NCBI GenBank assembly: GCA_016932075.1 | Contig: JAFGDP010000073.1 | Location: forward strand, 1-62,823 | Origin: Chitinispirillaceae bacterium | GTDB lineage: Bacteria > Fibrobacterota > Chitinivibrionia > Chitinivibrionales > Chitinispirillaceae | DNA length: 62,823 bases | Reading direction: 5' to 3' | Part shown: piece after piece, positions 8,534-17,430 of the stretch | Layout of the letters: every line of letters starts with the position of its first letter | How positions within the stretch are numbered: the first letter of the stretch is position 1 | Position numbers and translations under genes: made by a program | The notes under the pieces: model-generated | Seen by the model: only the letters and a program-made list of their open reading frames with translations | Told to the model about the DNA's origin: nothing | Database searches by the model: none

Positions 8534-9634
8534 ATGGATTTTCACTATTTTAGCACCTTAGCAGCTACCCATGGAACACCGGTCCTGTTTCTTTCCGAAC
8601 ACCGGTTACGGGATTCCTTCCGCAGGCTCACCACCGCGCTTCCGCGTGTCGATCTTTATTACGCAGTCAAATCGAACGCGGCCCCGGAATTTATAGCGAT
8701 ACTGAAAACCGAAGGAGCCTATTTCGACGTCGTTTCGAACGGCGAAATCGATACCGTACGACAGGCAGGTATTTCTCCGGATCTCTGCCTGCATACACAC
8801 CCGATCCACCGCGACGAGGACATTCGCTACGCGCTCGAATTCGGCATTACCCGGTTTGTGATCGATAACGAGGCAGAAATTCCTAAATTCCTTCCCTACC
8901 GGGACACAACGGAGCTCCTCATTCGAATGAGCATCCAGAATCCGAACTGTCTGGTAAACCTTTCACATAAATTTGGTATTGCACCCGAACGCGCGTTCGA
9001 CCTGCTGCGGAAAGCCTCTGATGCCGGCCTGCAAGTCCGTGGAATCTGCTTCCATTGCGGCTCTCAGAACCAAAATGCGCTCAAATATCTCGAGGCGCTC
9101 GAATACTGTCGCGACATCTGCCGCAAAGCCGCGCTGCGCGGAATAGTCCTCGACACCATTGATATCGGCGGCGGGTTCCCTATCGACTATCTGACCCCCG
9201 TACTGCCAATTGAGGAATTCTGCGAACCGGTAAATGAATATCTTGAACGCTATTTTTCCAGCTACCGGATTATTGCGGAGCCGGGCCGCGTGCTTTCCGG
9301 TCCAGCCATGACGCTGGCTTCACGGGTCATTGGAAAGAGCATGCGCAACGGGGTTTGGTGGTACTATCTTGACGAAGGCGTTTATGGCTCCTTCTCCGGA
9401 AAAATATATGACCATGCTGATTACCCGATGTTCCTTGCGCGTTCGGGCCAGCGGTATGATTCTGTTTTGGCCGGTCCGACCTGTGACTCCATAGACATTC
9501 CCTACGAACATATCGCACTGCCGCTGCTTGAAATCGGAGATCTGCTCCTCTTTGAATCAATGGGCGCTTATACCTCGGCGAGCGCATCAACATTCAACGG
9601 TTTCAGCAAGGCGAAAATCATCGTCGTCGATTAG
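8534..9634 (+). CDS. Ornithine decarboxylase, PLP fold type III
   Basis: 366 residues, forming putrescine from ornithine. The PLP-binding Lys is K46 in YYAVKSNAAP. His174 in CFHCGSQ, the phosphate-binding DIGGGFP and AEPGR, DEGVYGSFSGKIYDH, and the active-site Cys317 in GPTCDSID are all visible. GPTCDSID and YGSFSG favour ornithine decarboxylase over diaminopimelate or carboxynorspermidine decarboxylase; lysine activity cannot be excluded. Its place between two aminopropyltransferases and behind speD gives a self-contained ornithine-to-polyamine route. Confidence 0.9.
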   Translation: MDFHYFSTLAATHGTPVLFLSEHRLRDSFRRLTTALPRVDLYYAVKSNAAPEFIAILKTEGAYFDVVSNGEIDTVRQAGISPDLCLHTHPIHRDEDIRYALEFGITRFVIDNEAEIPKFLPYRDTTELLIRMSIQNPNCLVNLSHKFGIAPERAFDLLRKASDAGLQVRGICFHCGSQNQNALKYLEALEYCRDICRKAALRGIVLDTIDIGGGFPIDYLTPVLPIEEFCEPVNEYLERYFSSYRIIAEPGRVLSGPAMTLASRVIGKSMRNGVWWYYLDEGVYGSFSGKIYDHADYPMFLARSGQRYDSVLAGPTCDSIDIPYEHIALPLLEIGDLLLFESMGAYTSASASTFNGFSKAKIIVVD

Positions 9635-9646
9635 AGAGGTCCCTCC

Positions 9647-10546
9647 ATGAAAAAGCTCAGGAATTATCAGGAAGATGTCGGCACCTCCCTCTGGGTGCAG
9701 AGCCTCATCCACGGACTTGCCGGAATTACCATTAAGGTCAAGCATTCGGTGTATAACGCCTCCAGTCCATTTCAGAAAATCGAGGTGTTCGACACCTACC
9801 GTTACGGAATGGTACTCTGTCTCGGCGGTTCCATCGTCCTTACCGAGCACGACAGCGACATCTACCATGAAATGATCGTGCACCCGGCATTACACTGCCA
9901 TGCGAACCCGGAGTCCGTATGCATCATCGGCGGTGGTGACGGGGGATGCCTGAAGGAGGTGCTCAAGCACGCCTCGGTCAAATCAATAACCATTGTAGAC
10001 ATCGACGCGCTCGTGAAAGACACGGTGGTCAAATATTTTCCCGCACTTGCCGCGGGATTTAAAGACAAACGTGTAACCGTTTCCATCGATGACGGGTATA
10101 CGTATCTCAAAACGACCGACAGACAGTTCGATGTTATTATTGTTGACTCATACGATCCGGGCGGGCCTGTACAATCGCTTGAAACAGCCGATTTCCATCA
10201 CGTGCTGGCACAACGGCTTACCCGCAACGGCGTTGCCGTGTTTCAAACCGACTCACCGATCGTGCGGCCGGAATTCCTGCAACAGACATTACGGCGCATC
10301 TCGCCCCTGTTCGAACAGTACCGTCCCTATCTCTGCGCGTTCAGTTCGTTTCCGGAAAGTGTCTGCAGCTTCCTTCTCTGCAGCAGAGACAAGGAAACGC
10401 TGGACCAGTTTCACGCGGAGCGCTATGCGGCCATCGCCGCATCATGCTTCTACTACAACGACGATGTTCACAAGGGGGCATTTCTTCTTCCGCAGTACCT
10501 GAGGAAAAAAATAACCCACAAAAAACAGGGACGAGAGCACCCATAA
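9647..10546 (+). CDS. Spermidine synthase-like aminopropyltransferase (paralogue 2)
   Basis: 299 residues, 12 bp after ornithine decarboxylase with GAGAGG before the ATG. It has the family motifs IIGGGDGGCLKEVLKH, VDSYDPGGP (catalytic Asp kept) and TEHDSDIYHEMIVHPAL. LGG in place of LDG, and DS for DE before the YHEM box, distinguish it from textbook SpeE and from paralogue 1. Having both suggests sequential aminopropyl transfers, for example spermidine and then a tetraamine, or different acceptors. Which paralogue makes spermidine cannot be told from sequence. Confidence 0.88.
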   Translation: MKKLRNYQEDVGTSLWVQSLIHGLAGITIKVKHSVYNASSPFQKIEVFDTYRYGMVLCLGGSIVLTEHDSDIYHEMIVHPALHCHANPESVCIIGGGDGGCLKEVLKHASVKSITIVDIDALVKDTVVKYFPALAAGFKDKRVTVSIDDGYTYLKTTDRQFDVIIVDSYDPGGPVQSLETADFHHVLAQRLTRNGVAVFQTDSPIVRPEFLQQTLRRISPLFEQYRPYLCAFSSFPESVCSFLLCSRDKETLDQFHAERYAAIAASCFYYNDDVHKGAFLLPQYLRKKITHKKQGREHP

Positions 10547-10549
10547 ACC

Positions 10550-10578
10550 TTGATCCATTCTTACCCGGAAAGTATATT
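10550..10578 (+). promoter_or_regulatory. Predicted promoter before the small membrane protein gene
   Basis: TTGATC (10550-10555), a 17-bp spacer and TATATT (10573-10578) form a reasonable sigma-70-type promoter just after the polyamine operon. Transcription would start near 10585, about 60 bases before the small ORF at 10646. Confidence 0.5.
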
Positions 10579-10645
10579 TCCCTTTGAATCGATATAGAGG
10601 CATCTGCCATACCGCTCTTCATCCTCGCCGGGAAGAGATCTCCCG

Positions 10646-10825
10646 ATGGAACCGATAAAAACAGCGTGGATAGTGATTTTTCTGTTTTTTTCATTGACGC
10701 TCCTGTTTGTCTGGAGTAAGATGTATATAATTTCGAAGAAAATCAGGAGTATCAGCTCTCTTGTTTCCCGGATCGAGGAAATCGATGAAAAACAGCCTCT
10801 GGAAACCGGAACGGCTGCAGACTAA
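10646..10825 (+). CDS. Small single-pass membrane protein, unknown function
   Basis: A 59-residue ORF with a GGAAGAGA ribosome site about 11 bases before its ATG and an apparent promoter of its own. Residues 7-23 (AWIVIFLFFSLTLLFVW) are a clear transmembrane helix; a basic patch (SKKIRSISS) and an acidic, polar tail follow, predicting the tail in the cytoplasm. No known family is recognised. The layout resembles small membrane regulators or assembly factors, but no role is claimed. Confidence 0.55.
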   Translation: MEPIKTAWIVIFLFFSLTLLFVWSKMYIISKKIRSISSLVSRIEEIDEKQPLETGTAAD

Positions 10826-11203
10826 AAACGCTCTTTGACATTCTTGCTTTAAAAACGAACGCGCACCTGGCCGCAACGCGTGCGGTCTTCATCAAGATAT
10901 TTTCGGAACGCGTTTTTCTTGGCCATCAAAGAAAGGAGGCCCATTACCGTACCTGTAATTTCACTCGCCGAATCATGCAATCCTGACAACGCAGACACAA
11001 CACCTCGAGCATGATTCTCCTTTTCTATTAGCATCCCATGCGGCCGATGATACCTCGCCCATGCGGGTATGCGCTTTCAGTATGCCGCCGGTATACACAT
11101 GCCGCGAGACATCCCTGTTACATAACTCAGGGCAATCCGTGCGTATAGATACCGGGGCCGCATGACATATCACCTACAATTACCTCGTGGAGAAGTAACA
11201 CTT
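10826..11203. other. Stretch of about 380 bp with no supported gene
   Basis: Short frames on the minus strand (around 10849-11034 and 10973-11173) lack ribosome sites and convincing composition. The final 20 bases hold the GGAG ribosome site of the next gene. A weak promoter-like pair, TTACAT (11118) and TATAGA (11144), has a 20-bp spacer and is not called. Nothing else is recognised. Confidence 0.5.
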
Positions 11204-12064
11204 ATGGACTTAGCAGCAATAGCAACCATCATATCCCTTGTGGTACTGGTGCTCCAGATTATCACACTGGTGCTTATAGGGAAAACACGCAAATCTCTCG
11301 CCGATCTTAAAATTGCATCACCGATAGCCCCGTCGAATGAACGGGAAAGGTATGGCAAAAGAGACTTCGAGGGCAGGCGTCATGAAAAAAGATATTTTCA
11401 CGATCAGAAACCGCGCCAACAGTTACAGCAATCTCAATCCGCGCCATCGTTACCATCGTCAAACGATGTGAAGGAACAGTCTCTGCGCGATATCAATCTT
11501 CGCCTTAAAAGCGCGGAACGGGACCAGGAATCAGTCCGGCGCAGGCTGCAGGACAGAATGCCCCGAGAAGCAAACCAAAACCGCAATGACCGGGGAAAAA
11601 ACAGAGGTCGTGACCGTGATCACCGTCACGGCAACCGCGACCATCGTCGCGGCAACTGGCAGGAACGGCATGACCGGCAGAGCCATAACAGGCCCCAGGC
11701 TGTACAAGGTCAGCCCCCCCCACCAAACACCCCGCCCGCTCCTGCTGAAGAGCCGGTATTTGAAAAAATAACCAGCTTGGCTCCTGATACCACCGCAGCG
11801 CCAACGATCGCGACACACGCCAGTGTCGCCGAGCCAAACATGCAACCTGTTGATTTCGCCTCCGAAGAAGAACTCCAGCATGGACGGAAAATCATTGTCA
11901 AGCGCCGTCCCCTCAAGGAAGATTCGTCCAATGGGGCACAGGATGCTGCCGCTCTGGAGGATCAATCCGCAGCAACGGCACCTCTTCCTGCCAGTCCAGA
12001 GGAAGAAACAACCTTTGGCGCCACAGAACCGACCGATACCGAAATCAAATTCGGTCGCCGATAG
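11204..12064 (+). CDS. Membrane-anchored protein with a basic, Arg/Asp/His-rich low-complexity region
   Basis: 286 residues from the ATG at 11204, chosen for its GGAG site; the frame extends back to 11162 without support. Residues 1-30 form one membrane helix (AAIATIISLVVLVLQIITLVLI). A charged segment follows, then a repetitive patch (about residues 125-160) rich in RD, RG, RDH and RHG, a Pro-rich linker, and an acidic tail with EEEL and EEETTF. The arginine-rich core resembles disordered RNA- or polyanion-binding regions. No family is recognised. A strong terminator follows, and tex, an RNA-binding protein gene, lies downstream. Confidence 0.7.
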   Translation: MDLAAIATIISLVVLVLQIITLVLIGKTRKSLADLKIASPIAPSNERERYGKRDFEGRRHEKRYFHDQKPRQQLQQSQSAPSLPSSNDVKEQSLRDINLRLKSAERDQESVRRRLQDRMPREANQNRNDRGKNRGRDRDHRHGNRDHRRGNWQERHDRQSHNRPQAVQGQPPPPNTPPAPAEEPVFEKITSLAPDTTAAPTIATHASVAEPNMQPVDFASEEELQHGRKIIVKRRPLKEDSSNGAQDAAALEDQSAATAPLPASPEEETTFGATEPTDTEIKFGRR

Positions 12065-12083
12065 CAGCTATCCTCGATTCTAT

Positions 12084-12116
12084 AAAAAGGCCGGAAACAA
12101 CTCCGGCCTTTTTTTA
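12084..12116 (+). terminator. Rho-independent terminator after the low-complexity protein gene
   Basis: Arms AAAAAGGCCGG and CCGGCCTTTTT enclose an 8-nt loop and run into a T-tract, about 20 bp after the stop codon. The A-rich 5' arm could let it act on the opposite strand too, but no minus-strand gene ends here. Confidence 0.9.
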
Positions 12117-12363
12117 TTGCCCATAAAAACGAATGCTGGCGAGTTTCAGTTACCGGCCCTTATGGTATTTCAACCTGCATTCCGCAGTCGAATGTAGCGC
12201 GGCACCAGCGATGAAAAACGAGCATATTCTCATACGGCAAAACGCCTGCCGGCCGCTCACGGTGCGATCGCTTTTTTCCTGCTCAATGCTCGCTCTCATT
12301 ACTTATTTTTTCTTTTTTTCAACCGTTGTTCTTCGGTAGTGAACCTGAAAAGGACCTGCGCGT

Positions 12364-14736
12364 ATGTCGCTGGACATTATCGGCCAGATCACCCAAGAGC
12401 TTGCACTCAGGCCCTTCCAGGTTGCTCATACGGTTTCGCTTGTGAACGAAGGCGCCACGGTGCCATTTATTGCACGCTATCGCAAAGAACGAACCGGAAA
12501 TCTGAATGAGGAACAAATCCGAGACATCGGACGCAAGTATGCTTATTACAAGGAACTCGAGGAACGCAAAGCCTCTATCCTTGCTACCATCAAAGAGCAG
12601 GGAAAGCTGACCGACGAGCTCGAAAAAAAAATCGTCGATTGCCTGAACAAGACCGAGCTCGAAGATCTCTATCTTCCCTACAAACCGAAACGGGCAACAC
12701 GCGCCACAAAAGCCAGGGACGCCGGCCTGGAAACGCTGGCGCGCTGGCTTGCCGCGCTTCAGGACAACGCCAGCGACCCCCTCTCCAGGGCGGCCGAATT
12801 CATTAATGCCGAAAAAGGGTATCCAACGCCGGAAACAGCCATTGCCGGAGCATGCGATATCCTGGCAGAAGAGCTTTCGGAAAATGCCGACCACCGGAAA
12901 TGGATGCGTGAACTTGCGCTTGCAAAGGGCATCATCTTCTCAAAAGTGAGGAAAGAACACGCGGATCATAAAACCAAGTTTGAAATGTACTATGAGTACC
13001 GGGAGCCGGTTAAAACCCTTGCTTCCCACCGCATTCTTGCGATGCTCAGGGGTGAAAAGGAGAAGGTACTATCCCTGTCGCTTGAGGTTCCCGCCAGCGA
13101 AGCATTGGGCTATCTGGAATCCAAGCTCATCCGCTACCCAACGAGTAATGCCGTAACATATATGAAAAACGCAGCACAAGATTGTTTTGAGCGGTTACTG
13201 CTCATGGCCATAGAAACGGAAATCCGTATTTTCCTTCGGGAACGTGCCGAACAGGACGCGTTTGCCGTGTTTACCGGCAATCTGCGCACGCTGCTTCTCT
13301 CGCCACCTGCCGGACAGAAGGCAATCATGGGTGTTGACCCCGGATTTCGCACCGGCTGCAAGGTGGCGATTCTCGATCATTCCGGGAAGTACCAGGAATA
13401 CCATACGATCTTTCCCCATGAACCTCAGAAGAAAACCGAGGAAGCCGGCGCTGTTCTGCTCGCATTGATCCATCGTTTTGATATAAAATTAATCGCCATT
13501 GGCAATGGCACGGCTGGCCGTGAAACCGAATCCTTTATCAAAGAGGTCGTTGCCGGCATTCCGCAGGAGCAACGGCCGCTCTGTGTCATGGTGAGCGAAG
13601 CTGGCGCCAGCGTTTACAGCGCCTCTGAAGTAGCAAAGCTTGAATTTCCCGATCTCGATGTGACCATCCGGGGCGCCATCTCCATTGGCCGGCGGCTGCA
13701 GGACCCGCTGTCCGAGCTGGTGAAAATCGAACCCCGGTCTATCGGTGTCGGCCAGTACCAGCATGACGTCAATCAGAGCCGGCTCAAACAGCGGCTTGAA
13801 GAGGTCGTTGAAAGCTGCGTCAACCAGGTCGGTGTCAATGTTAATCTGGCTTCCGAAGAGCTCCTGAAATATGTCGCAGGTCTTAATCGCACGACCGCAA
13901 AAAGCATCGTGCAGTATCGGAACGAACACGGCACCTTCCCGTCCCGCGAGGCGCTGCGTAAGGTAACAGGCATGGGAGAAAAAACCTTTGAACAGGCCGC
14001 CGGATTCCTTCGCATTCCCGGCGCCTACAATCCGCTCGACAATTCCGCCGTGCATCCGGAATCCTATCCGGTTGTTAAAAAAATGGCCATGAGCCTTGAC
14101 ACCACAGTCAAGGACCTTATCGGCAACGTCGACCTGCTGGAAAAAATCGACATTGCTCGGTTTGTCGAAGGTGAAGCCGGCGAGCTTACCCTTCAGGATA
14201 TCGTGAAGGAGCTTGAAAAGCCCGGCCGCGATCCCCGCGAGAGCTTCAACTACGCCGCCTTTTCAGAGTCTGTCCATGACATCAACGATCTCACCGAAGG
14301 GATGCTGCTCGAAGGTTCGGTCACCAATGTCACCAATTTCGGCGCCTTTGTTGACATCGGCGTGCACCAGGACGGCCTGGTACATATCTCTGAAATATCA
14401 GATTCCTTTGTGAAGGACCCGTTGAAAGTGGTCAAGGTCGGCCAGATCGTCAAGGTGCGCGTGCTCAAGGTCGATGCCGAACTCAAGAGGATTTCCCTTT
14501 CCATGAAATCACCGGCCCCGCCGCCGCAGCCGAAACCCAAAGCCGCCCCCCAGGCCAGGCAGCAACGGATGGAGCACACGCCTCGCCGGCCGCACCCAAA
14601 ACCCGTCCCCAAAAAAGTTGAACGGCACAGTACCATTGAGGATCTCAAGGCGAAATTTAATGCGGAAAAGAAGAAAGACCCGAAGAAGCTTTTTACGATA
14701 AAGCCGAAGATAAACATCAACGATTTGATCGGGTGA
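12364..14736 (+). CDS. tex: Tex-family S1 RNA-binding transcription accessory protein
   Basis: 790 residues, full length for Tex/YhgF (about 720-790). The order is a helical N-terminal domain with the family motif VPFIARYRKERTGNLNE, a YqgF/RNase H-like domain beginning IMGVDPGFRTG near residue 321, helix-hairpin-helix repeats (about 500-550, YVAGLNRTTAKSIV and VTGMGEKTFEQ), and an S1 domain (about 646-716, GSVTNVTNFGAFVDIGV). A Pro/Lys-rich tail follows. Tex is a conserved cytoplasmic nucleic-acid-binding protein that affects transcription. It converges with murG across a short gap. Confidence 0.96.
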   Translation: MSLDIIGQITQELALRPFQVAHTVSLVNEGATVPFIARYRKERTGNLNEEQIRDIGRKYAYYKELEERKASILATIKEQGKLTDELEKKIVDCLNKTELEDLYLPYKPKRATRATKARDAGLETLARWLAALQDNASDPLSRAAEFINAEKGYPTPETAIAGACDILAEELSENADHRKWMRELALAKGIIFSKVRKEHADHKTKFEMYYEYREPVKTLASHRILAMLRGEKEKVLSLSLEVPASEALGYLESKLIRYPTSNAVTYMKNAAQDCFERLLLMAIETEIRIFLRERAEQDAFAVFTGNLRTLLLSPPAGQKAIMGVDPGFRTGCKVAILDHSGKYQEYHTIFPHEPQKKTEEAGAVLLALIHRFDIKLIAIGNGTAGRETESFIKEVVAGIPQEQRPLCVMVSEAGASVYSASEVAKLEFPDLDVTIRGAISIGRRLQDPLSELVKIEPRSIGVGQYQHDVNQSRLKQRLEEVVESCVNQVGVNVNLASEELLKYVAGLNRTTAKSIVQYRNEHGTFPSREALRKVTGMGEKTFEQAAGFLRIPGAYNPLDNSAVHPESYPVVKKMAMSLDTTVKDLIGNVDLLEKIDIARFVEGEAGELTLQDIVKELEKPGRDPRESFNYAAFSESVHDINDLTEGMLLEGSVTNVTNFGAFVDIGVHQDGLVHISEISDSFVKDPLKVVKVGQIVKVRVLKVDAELKRISLSMKSPAPPPQPKPKAAPQARQQRMEHTPRRPHPKPVPKKVERHSTIEDLKAKFNAEKKKDPKKLFTIKPKININDLIG

Positions 14737-14787
14737 GAGCCATACGAAAAGAAGATGAACTCACCTGCGGGATTTTCACTTACGTGT

Positions 14788-15876
14788 TTATTTCCGCGTT
14801 ATTGCAGCTTCAGCCTCAATCACCTCCATAATCTTCCCAGCCGCGCTGTACGGTGCGCGCTCTTTCATGGCCGTAATCATCATCTCTCTGTTTTCATAAA
14901 CGTCAAACACGTTTTTAACCAGCGCCTCCGGTGTCATGTTTTCCTGCAACAACACCCGTGAGAATCCCTGTTTCTCGAACGACTGCGCGTTAAGGATCTG
15001 GTCGCCGCGGCTCGCAGAGCGGGGCAGCGGGACGAGGAGGGACGGTTTGCGGAGCGCGGCGATCTCGAAGAGCGCGGTGGCGCCGGCGCGGGAGATGACG
15101 ACGTCGGCCGTGGCGAACAGGTGGGCGAGTTCCTCATTGACATACTCAAATTGGGCATACCCGGGACGATGCTCATCAGCAAGGTTGCCCTTACCGCAGA
15201 TATGACAGACATTGAATTCCTCAAGCAGCTTATCGAGCGACTCCCGCGCACACGCATTAACCGCCTGGCTGCCGAGGCTGCCGCCGATCACCATGATGAC
15301 CGGTCTGGCATTGGTAAATCCGCACCATGCGCGTCCTTTCGCTGAATCGCCCTTGAGAAGCGCCTCCCGGAACGGAATACCGGTATGGACCGCCTTGCCG
15401 CGAGGAAGGTGCGCCGCGGTTTCAGGAAAACTGTAACAGATCTTTTTCGCGAATGGCAGCGACAGCCTATTGGCAAGCCCGGGCGAAATGTCGGATTCAT
15501 GGATGATAACGGGAACCCGTAAGAACCAGCACGCCCACACCACGGGGCAGGAAACGAATCCGCCCTTGCTGAACAGAACGGACGGCTTGATCCGCCTGAC
15601 CAGCAGCAGCGATTGAAGAAATCCAAGCTTAATCCTCGCGATATCGGTGACGTTTCTCAGGTCCGCATAGCGCCGGAGCTTTCCTGCGGGGATGGAATAA
15701 AAAGGGATACCCTCGCGGCCAATCAGCTCCCGTTCGATCCCGGCAGCGGAACCGATGTAGCTGACCACAAAACCTCGTTTTTGCAGCGACGGCAGGAGAG
15801 CCAGATTCGGGGTGACATGACCGGCAGTGCCGCCGCCGGTAAGAAGGATGCATCTCGGGTTGGTCATCGATGCCAA
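14788..15876 (-). CDS. murG: MurG: UDP-GlcNAc:lipid I N-acetylglucosaminyltransferase
   Basis: Peripheral membrane enzyme of peptidoglycan synthesis that converts lipid I to lipid II; 362 residues, typical. The N-terminal GGGTAGHVTPNLAL loop, GGFVSCPVV, HESDISPGLANR, VIGGSLGSQAVN and the UDP-GlcNAc-binding region (ISRAGATALFEIAALRKPSLLVPLP) are all visible. The start could be 15876 or the ATG three codons later. It is separated from other division/wall genes and lies 31 bp downstream of hemW, which is unusual because murG normally sits in the dcw cluster. Confidence 0.96.
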   Translation of the reverse strand: MASMTNPRCILLTGGGTAGHVTPNLALLPSLQKRGFVVSYIGSAAGIERELIGREGIPFYSIPAGKLRRYADLRNVTDIARIKLGFLQSLLLVRRIKPSVLFSKGGFVSCPVVWACWFLRVPVIIHESDISPGLANRLSLPFAKKICYSFPETAAHLPRGKAVHTGIPFREALLKGDSAKGRAWCGFTNARPVIMVIGGSLGSQAVNACARESLDKLLEEFNVCHICGKGNLADEHRPGYAQFEYVNEELAHLFATADVVISRAGATALFEIAALRKPSLLVPLPRSASRGDQILNAQSFEKQGFSRVLLQENMTPEALVKNVFDVYENREMMITAMKERAPYSAAGKIMEVIEAEAAITRK

Positions 15877-15907
15877 TAATATCGTTTGAAGTGCGGCCTT
15901 TCTGCCA

Positions 15908-17068
15908 CTATTTATTATGGACAGGGTCCGGAATCAGGGCCCGCGCCATTGCATCTGCCATGAGCATTCCCTTGGATGAGGGTCTCCAATACGGCTTAGC
16001 ATATCTAAGCAGCCCCTGTTTTTCAAATTCCTCTATTTTTTGACGGTGTATGTATTCCAGGAACACATATCCGCTTTTTTCAACAAAATTGTTTTCGTTA
16101 ATGCCGTCCGACCTTCGCAGGCCCAAAAAAAGCATTTCTGCGGCCAGCTTCTCGGGATCAATGGTTTCAATGAACTCGTAAGGACGTTCGCCCGCCTCGA
16201 CCGTTGTACAATAGCGTTGCACATCCCTCACCGTACCCCAGCGATCAGGAGGGAGGTATGAATGAGCGGCACAGCCAAGCCCTAGAAAGGGATTGTGGTC
16301 CCAATACGCCTGATTATGGCGGCAGCGAAATCCCCGGCGTGCAAAATTCGATACTTCATACTGTTCGAACCCGGCATCCACCAGCCGTTTCCATACCAGC
16401 CGCGCCAAACAGGCCATCGAGTCCTCGTCGGGCAGCGGCAACAGCGACCGGTGCCTTCCAAACGGCGTTTTCTCTGCAACGGTCAATTCATACGCGGAAA
16501 CATGAGCGACGACCGGAAAAGAAAGCAGCCGAGAAACCGTGCGATTGAGAACCTCCCGCGTCTGACCAGGAAGGCCGTAGATAAGGTCAATGCCGATTGA
16601 GGCGAATCTCTCAAGCACCGCATCATGGAGCACCTCAAGACACCGCTCTGCCGAATGGGTACGGCCAAGAAGCGAAAGCTCATGATCATCAAGCGACTGA
16701 ACACCAATCGTCAGTCGCGTGACGCCATAATCGAGCAGGACTGAGGCTTTTTCACTGGAAAAGGAATCCGGATTGCATTCGACGGTCCATTCTATATCCG
16801 GCATCAAAGAAAACCGGGACCTGACCAGATCACACAATCGGGCAAGATCGTCCACCGGCAGCACCGTCGGTGTACCGCCGCCGAAATAGACGGTCCGTAC
16901 CTGAGCACCTGCCACCGCCAAACAATCGCGATAAAGATCGATCTCGCGGGACAGGGCCGCCACGTATCGTTGTATCAGGCACGCATCGGTTTTCACCGAA
17001 TAAAAATCACAGTACCGGCATTTCTTTGCACAAAACGGAATGTGGAGGTAAAGAGAGAGCGGAGGCAT
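15908..17068 (-). CDS. hemW: HemW-like radical SAM heme chaperone
   Basis: 386 residues related to oxygen-independent coproporphyrinogen oxidase. The radical SAM cluster motif is C13-x3-C17-x2-C20 (FCAKKCRYCDF), followed by VYFGGGTPTVLP, ECNPDSF, RLTIGVQSLDD and DLIYGLPGQT. HemN needs an extra N-terminal segment that is missing here, which favours HemW, a heme-binding chaperone for respiratory enzymes. It lies 21 bp after the cupin gene on the same strand. Confidence 0.92.
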   Translation of the reverse strand: MPPLSLYLHIPFCAKKCRYCDFYSVKTDACLIQRYVAALSREIDLYRDCLAVAGAQVRTVYFGGGTPTVLPVDDLARLCDLVRSRFSLMPDIEWTVECNPDSFSSEKASVLLDYGVTRLTIGVQSLDDHELSLLGRTHSAERCLEVLHDAVLERFASIGIDLIYGLPGQTREVLNRTVSRLLSFPVVAHVSAYELTVAEKTPFGRHRSLLPLPDEDSMACLARLVWKRLVDAGFEQYEVSNFARRGFRCRHNQAYWDHNPFLGLGCAAHSYLPPDRWGTVRDVQRYCTTVEAGERPYEFIETIDPEKLAAEMLFLGLRRSDGINENNFVEKSGYVFLEYIHRQKIEEFEKQGLLRYAKPYWRPSSKGMLMADAMARALIPDPVHNK

Positions 17069-17089
17069 TGAACCAATAGTAACGCCTTA

Positions 17090-17365
17090 TCAACCGAAAT
17101 TATAATGCTTTCTCACCGGCTCTTTTATGTCCCACACGCAGGCAAGCCCTTTGGGAAATTTCACCAGATCACCCTTGCCGAATTCGGCCTTTGTGCCGTC
17201 TTTTGCCTCAACAACCACTTTTCCCTCAAGAAAATAGCACTCTTCAGGTTCGTCATAATACCAGTCAAAACGGGAAACTTCCTTTTCCCAGACAGGCCAG
17301 TTTAAAATACCGCGCTTTTTCACTTCATCGACTGGCGCCTGTCTATTAACAGCGATGTCTGACAT
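17090..17365 (-). CDS. Small cupin-domain protein (DUF861/EutQ-like)
   Basis: 91 residues from the ATG at 17365, which has a perfect AGGAGG site; the longer frame to 17410 is unsupported. The single cupin fold is seen in FDWYYDEPEECYFLEGKVVVEAKDGTKAEFGKGDLVKFPKGLACVWDI-type strand/turn motifs, including DEPEECYFLEG and FPKG. Related small cupins are widespread; some bind metal, but this one lacks a full His triad, so catalysis is doubtful. It sits between trpF and hemW. Confidence 0.85.
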   Translation of the reverse strand: MSDIAVNRQAPVDEVKKRGILNWPVWEKEVSRFDWYYDEPEECYFLEGKVVVEAKDGTKAEFGKGDLVKFPKGLACVWDIKEPVRKHYNFG

Positions 17366-17430
17366 AGAATGCCTCCTCTTCAATAAAATGGACTTTGCGC
17401 ACAACACCACCTTGCCGTTCCTGTCCGCTC

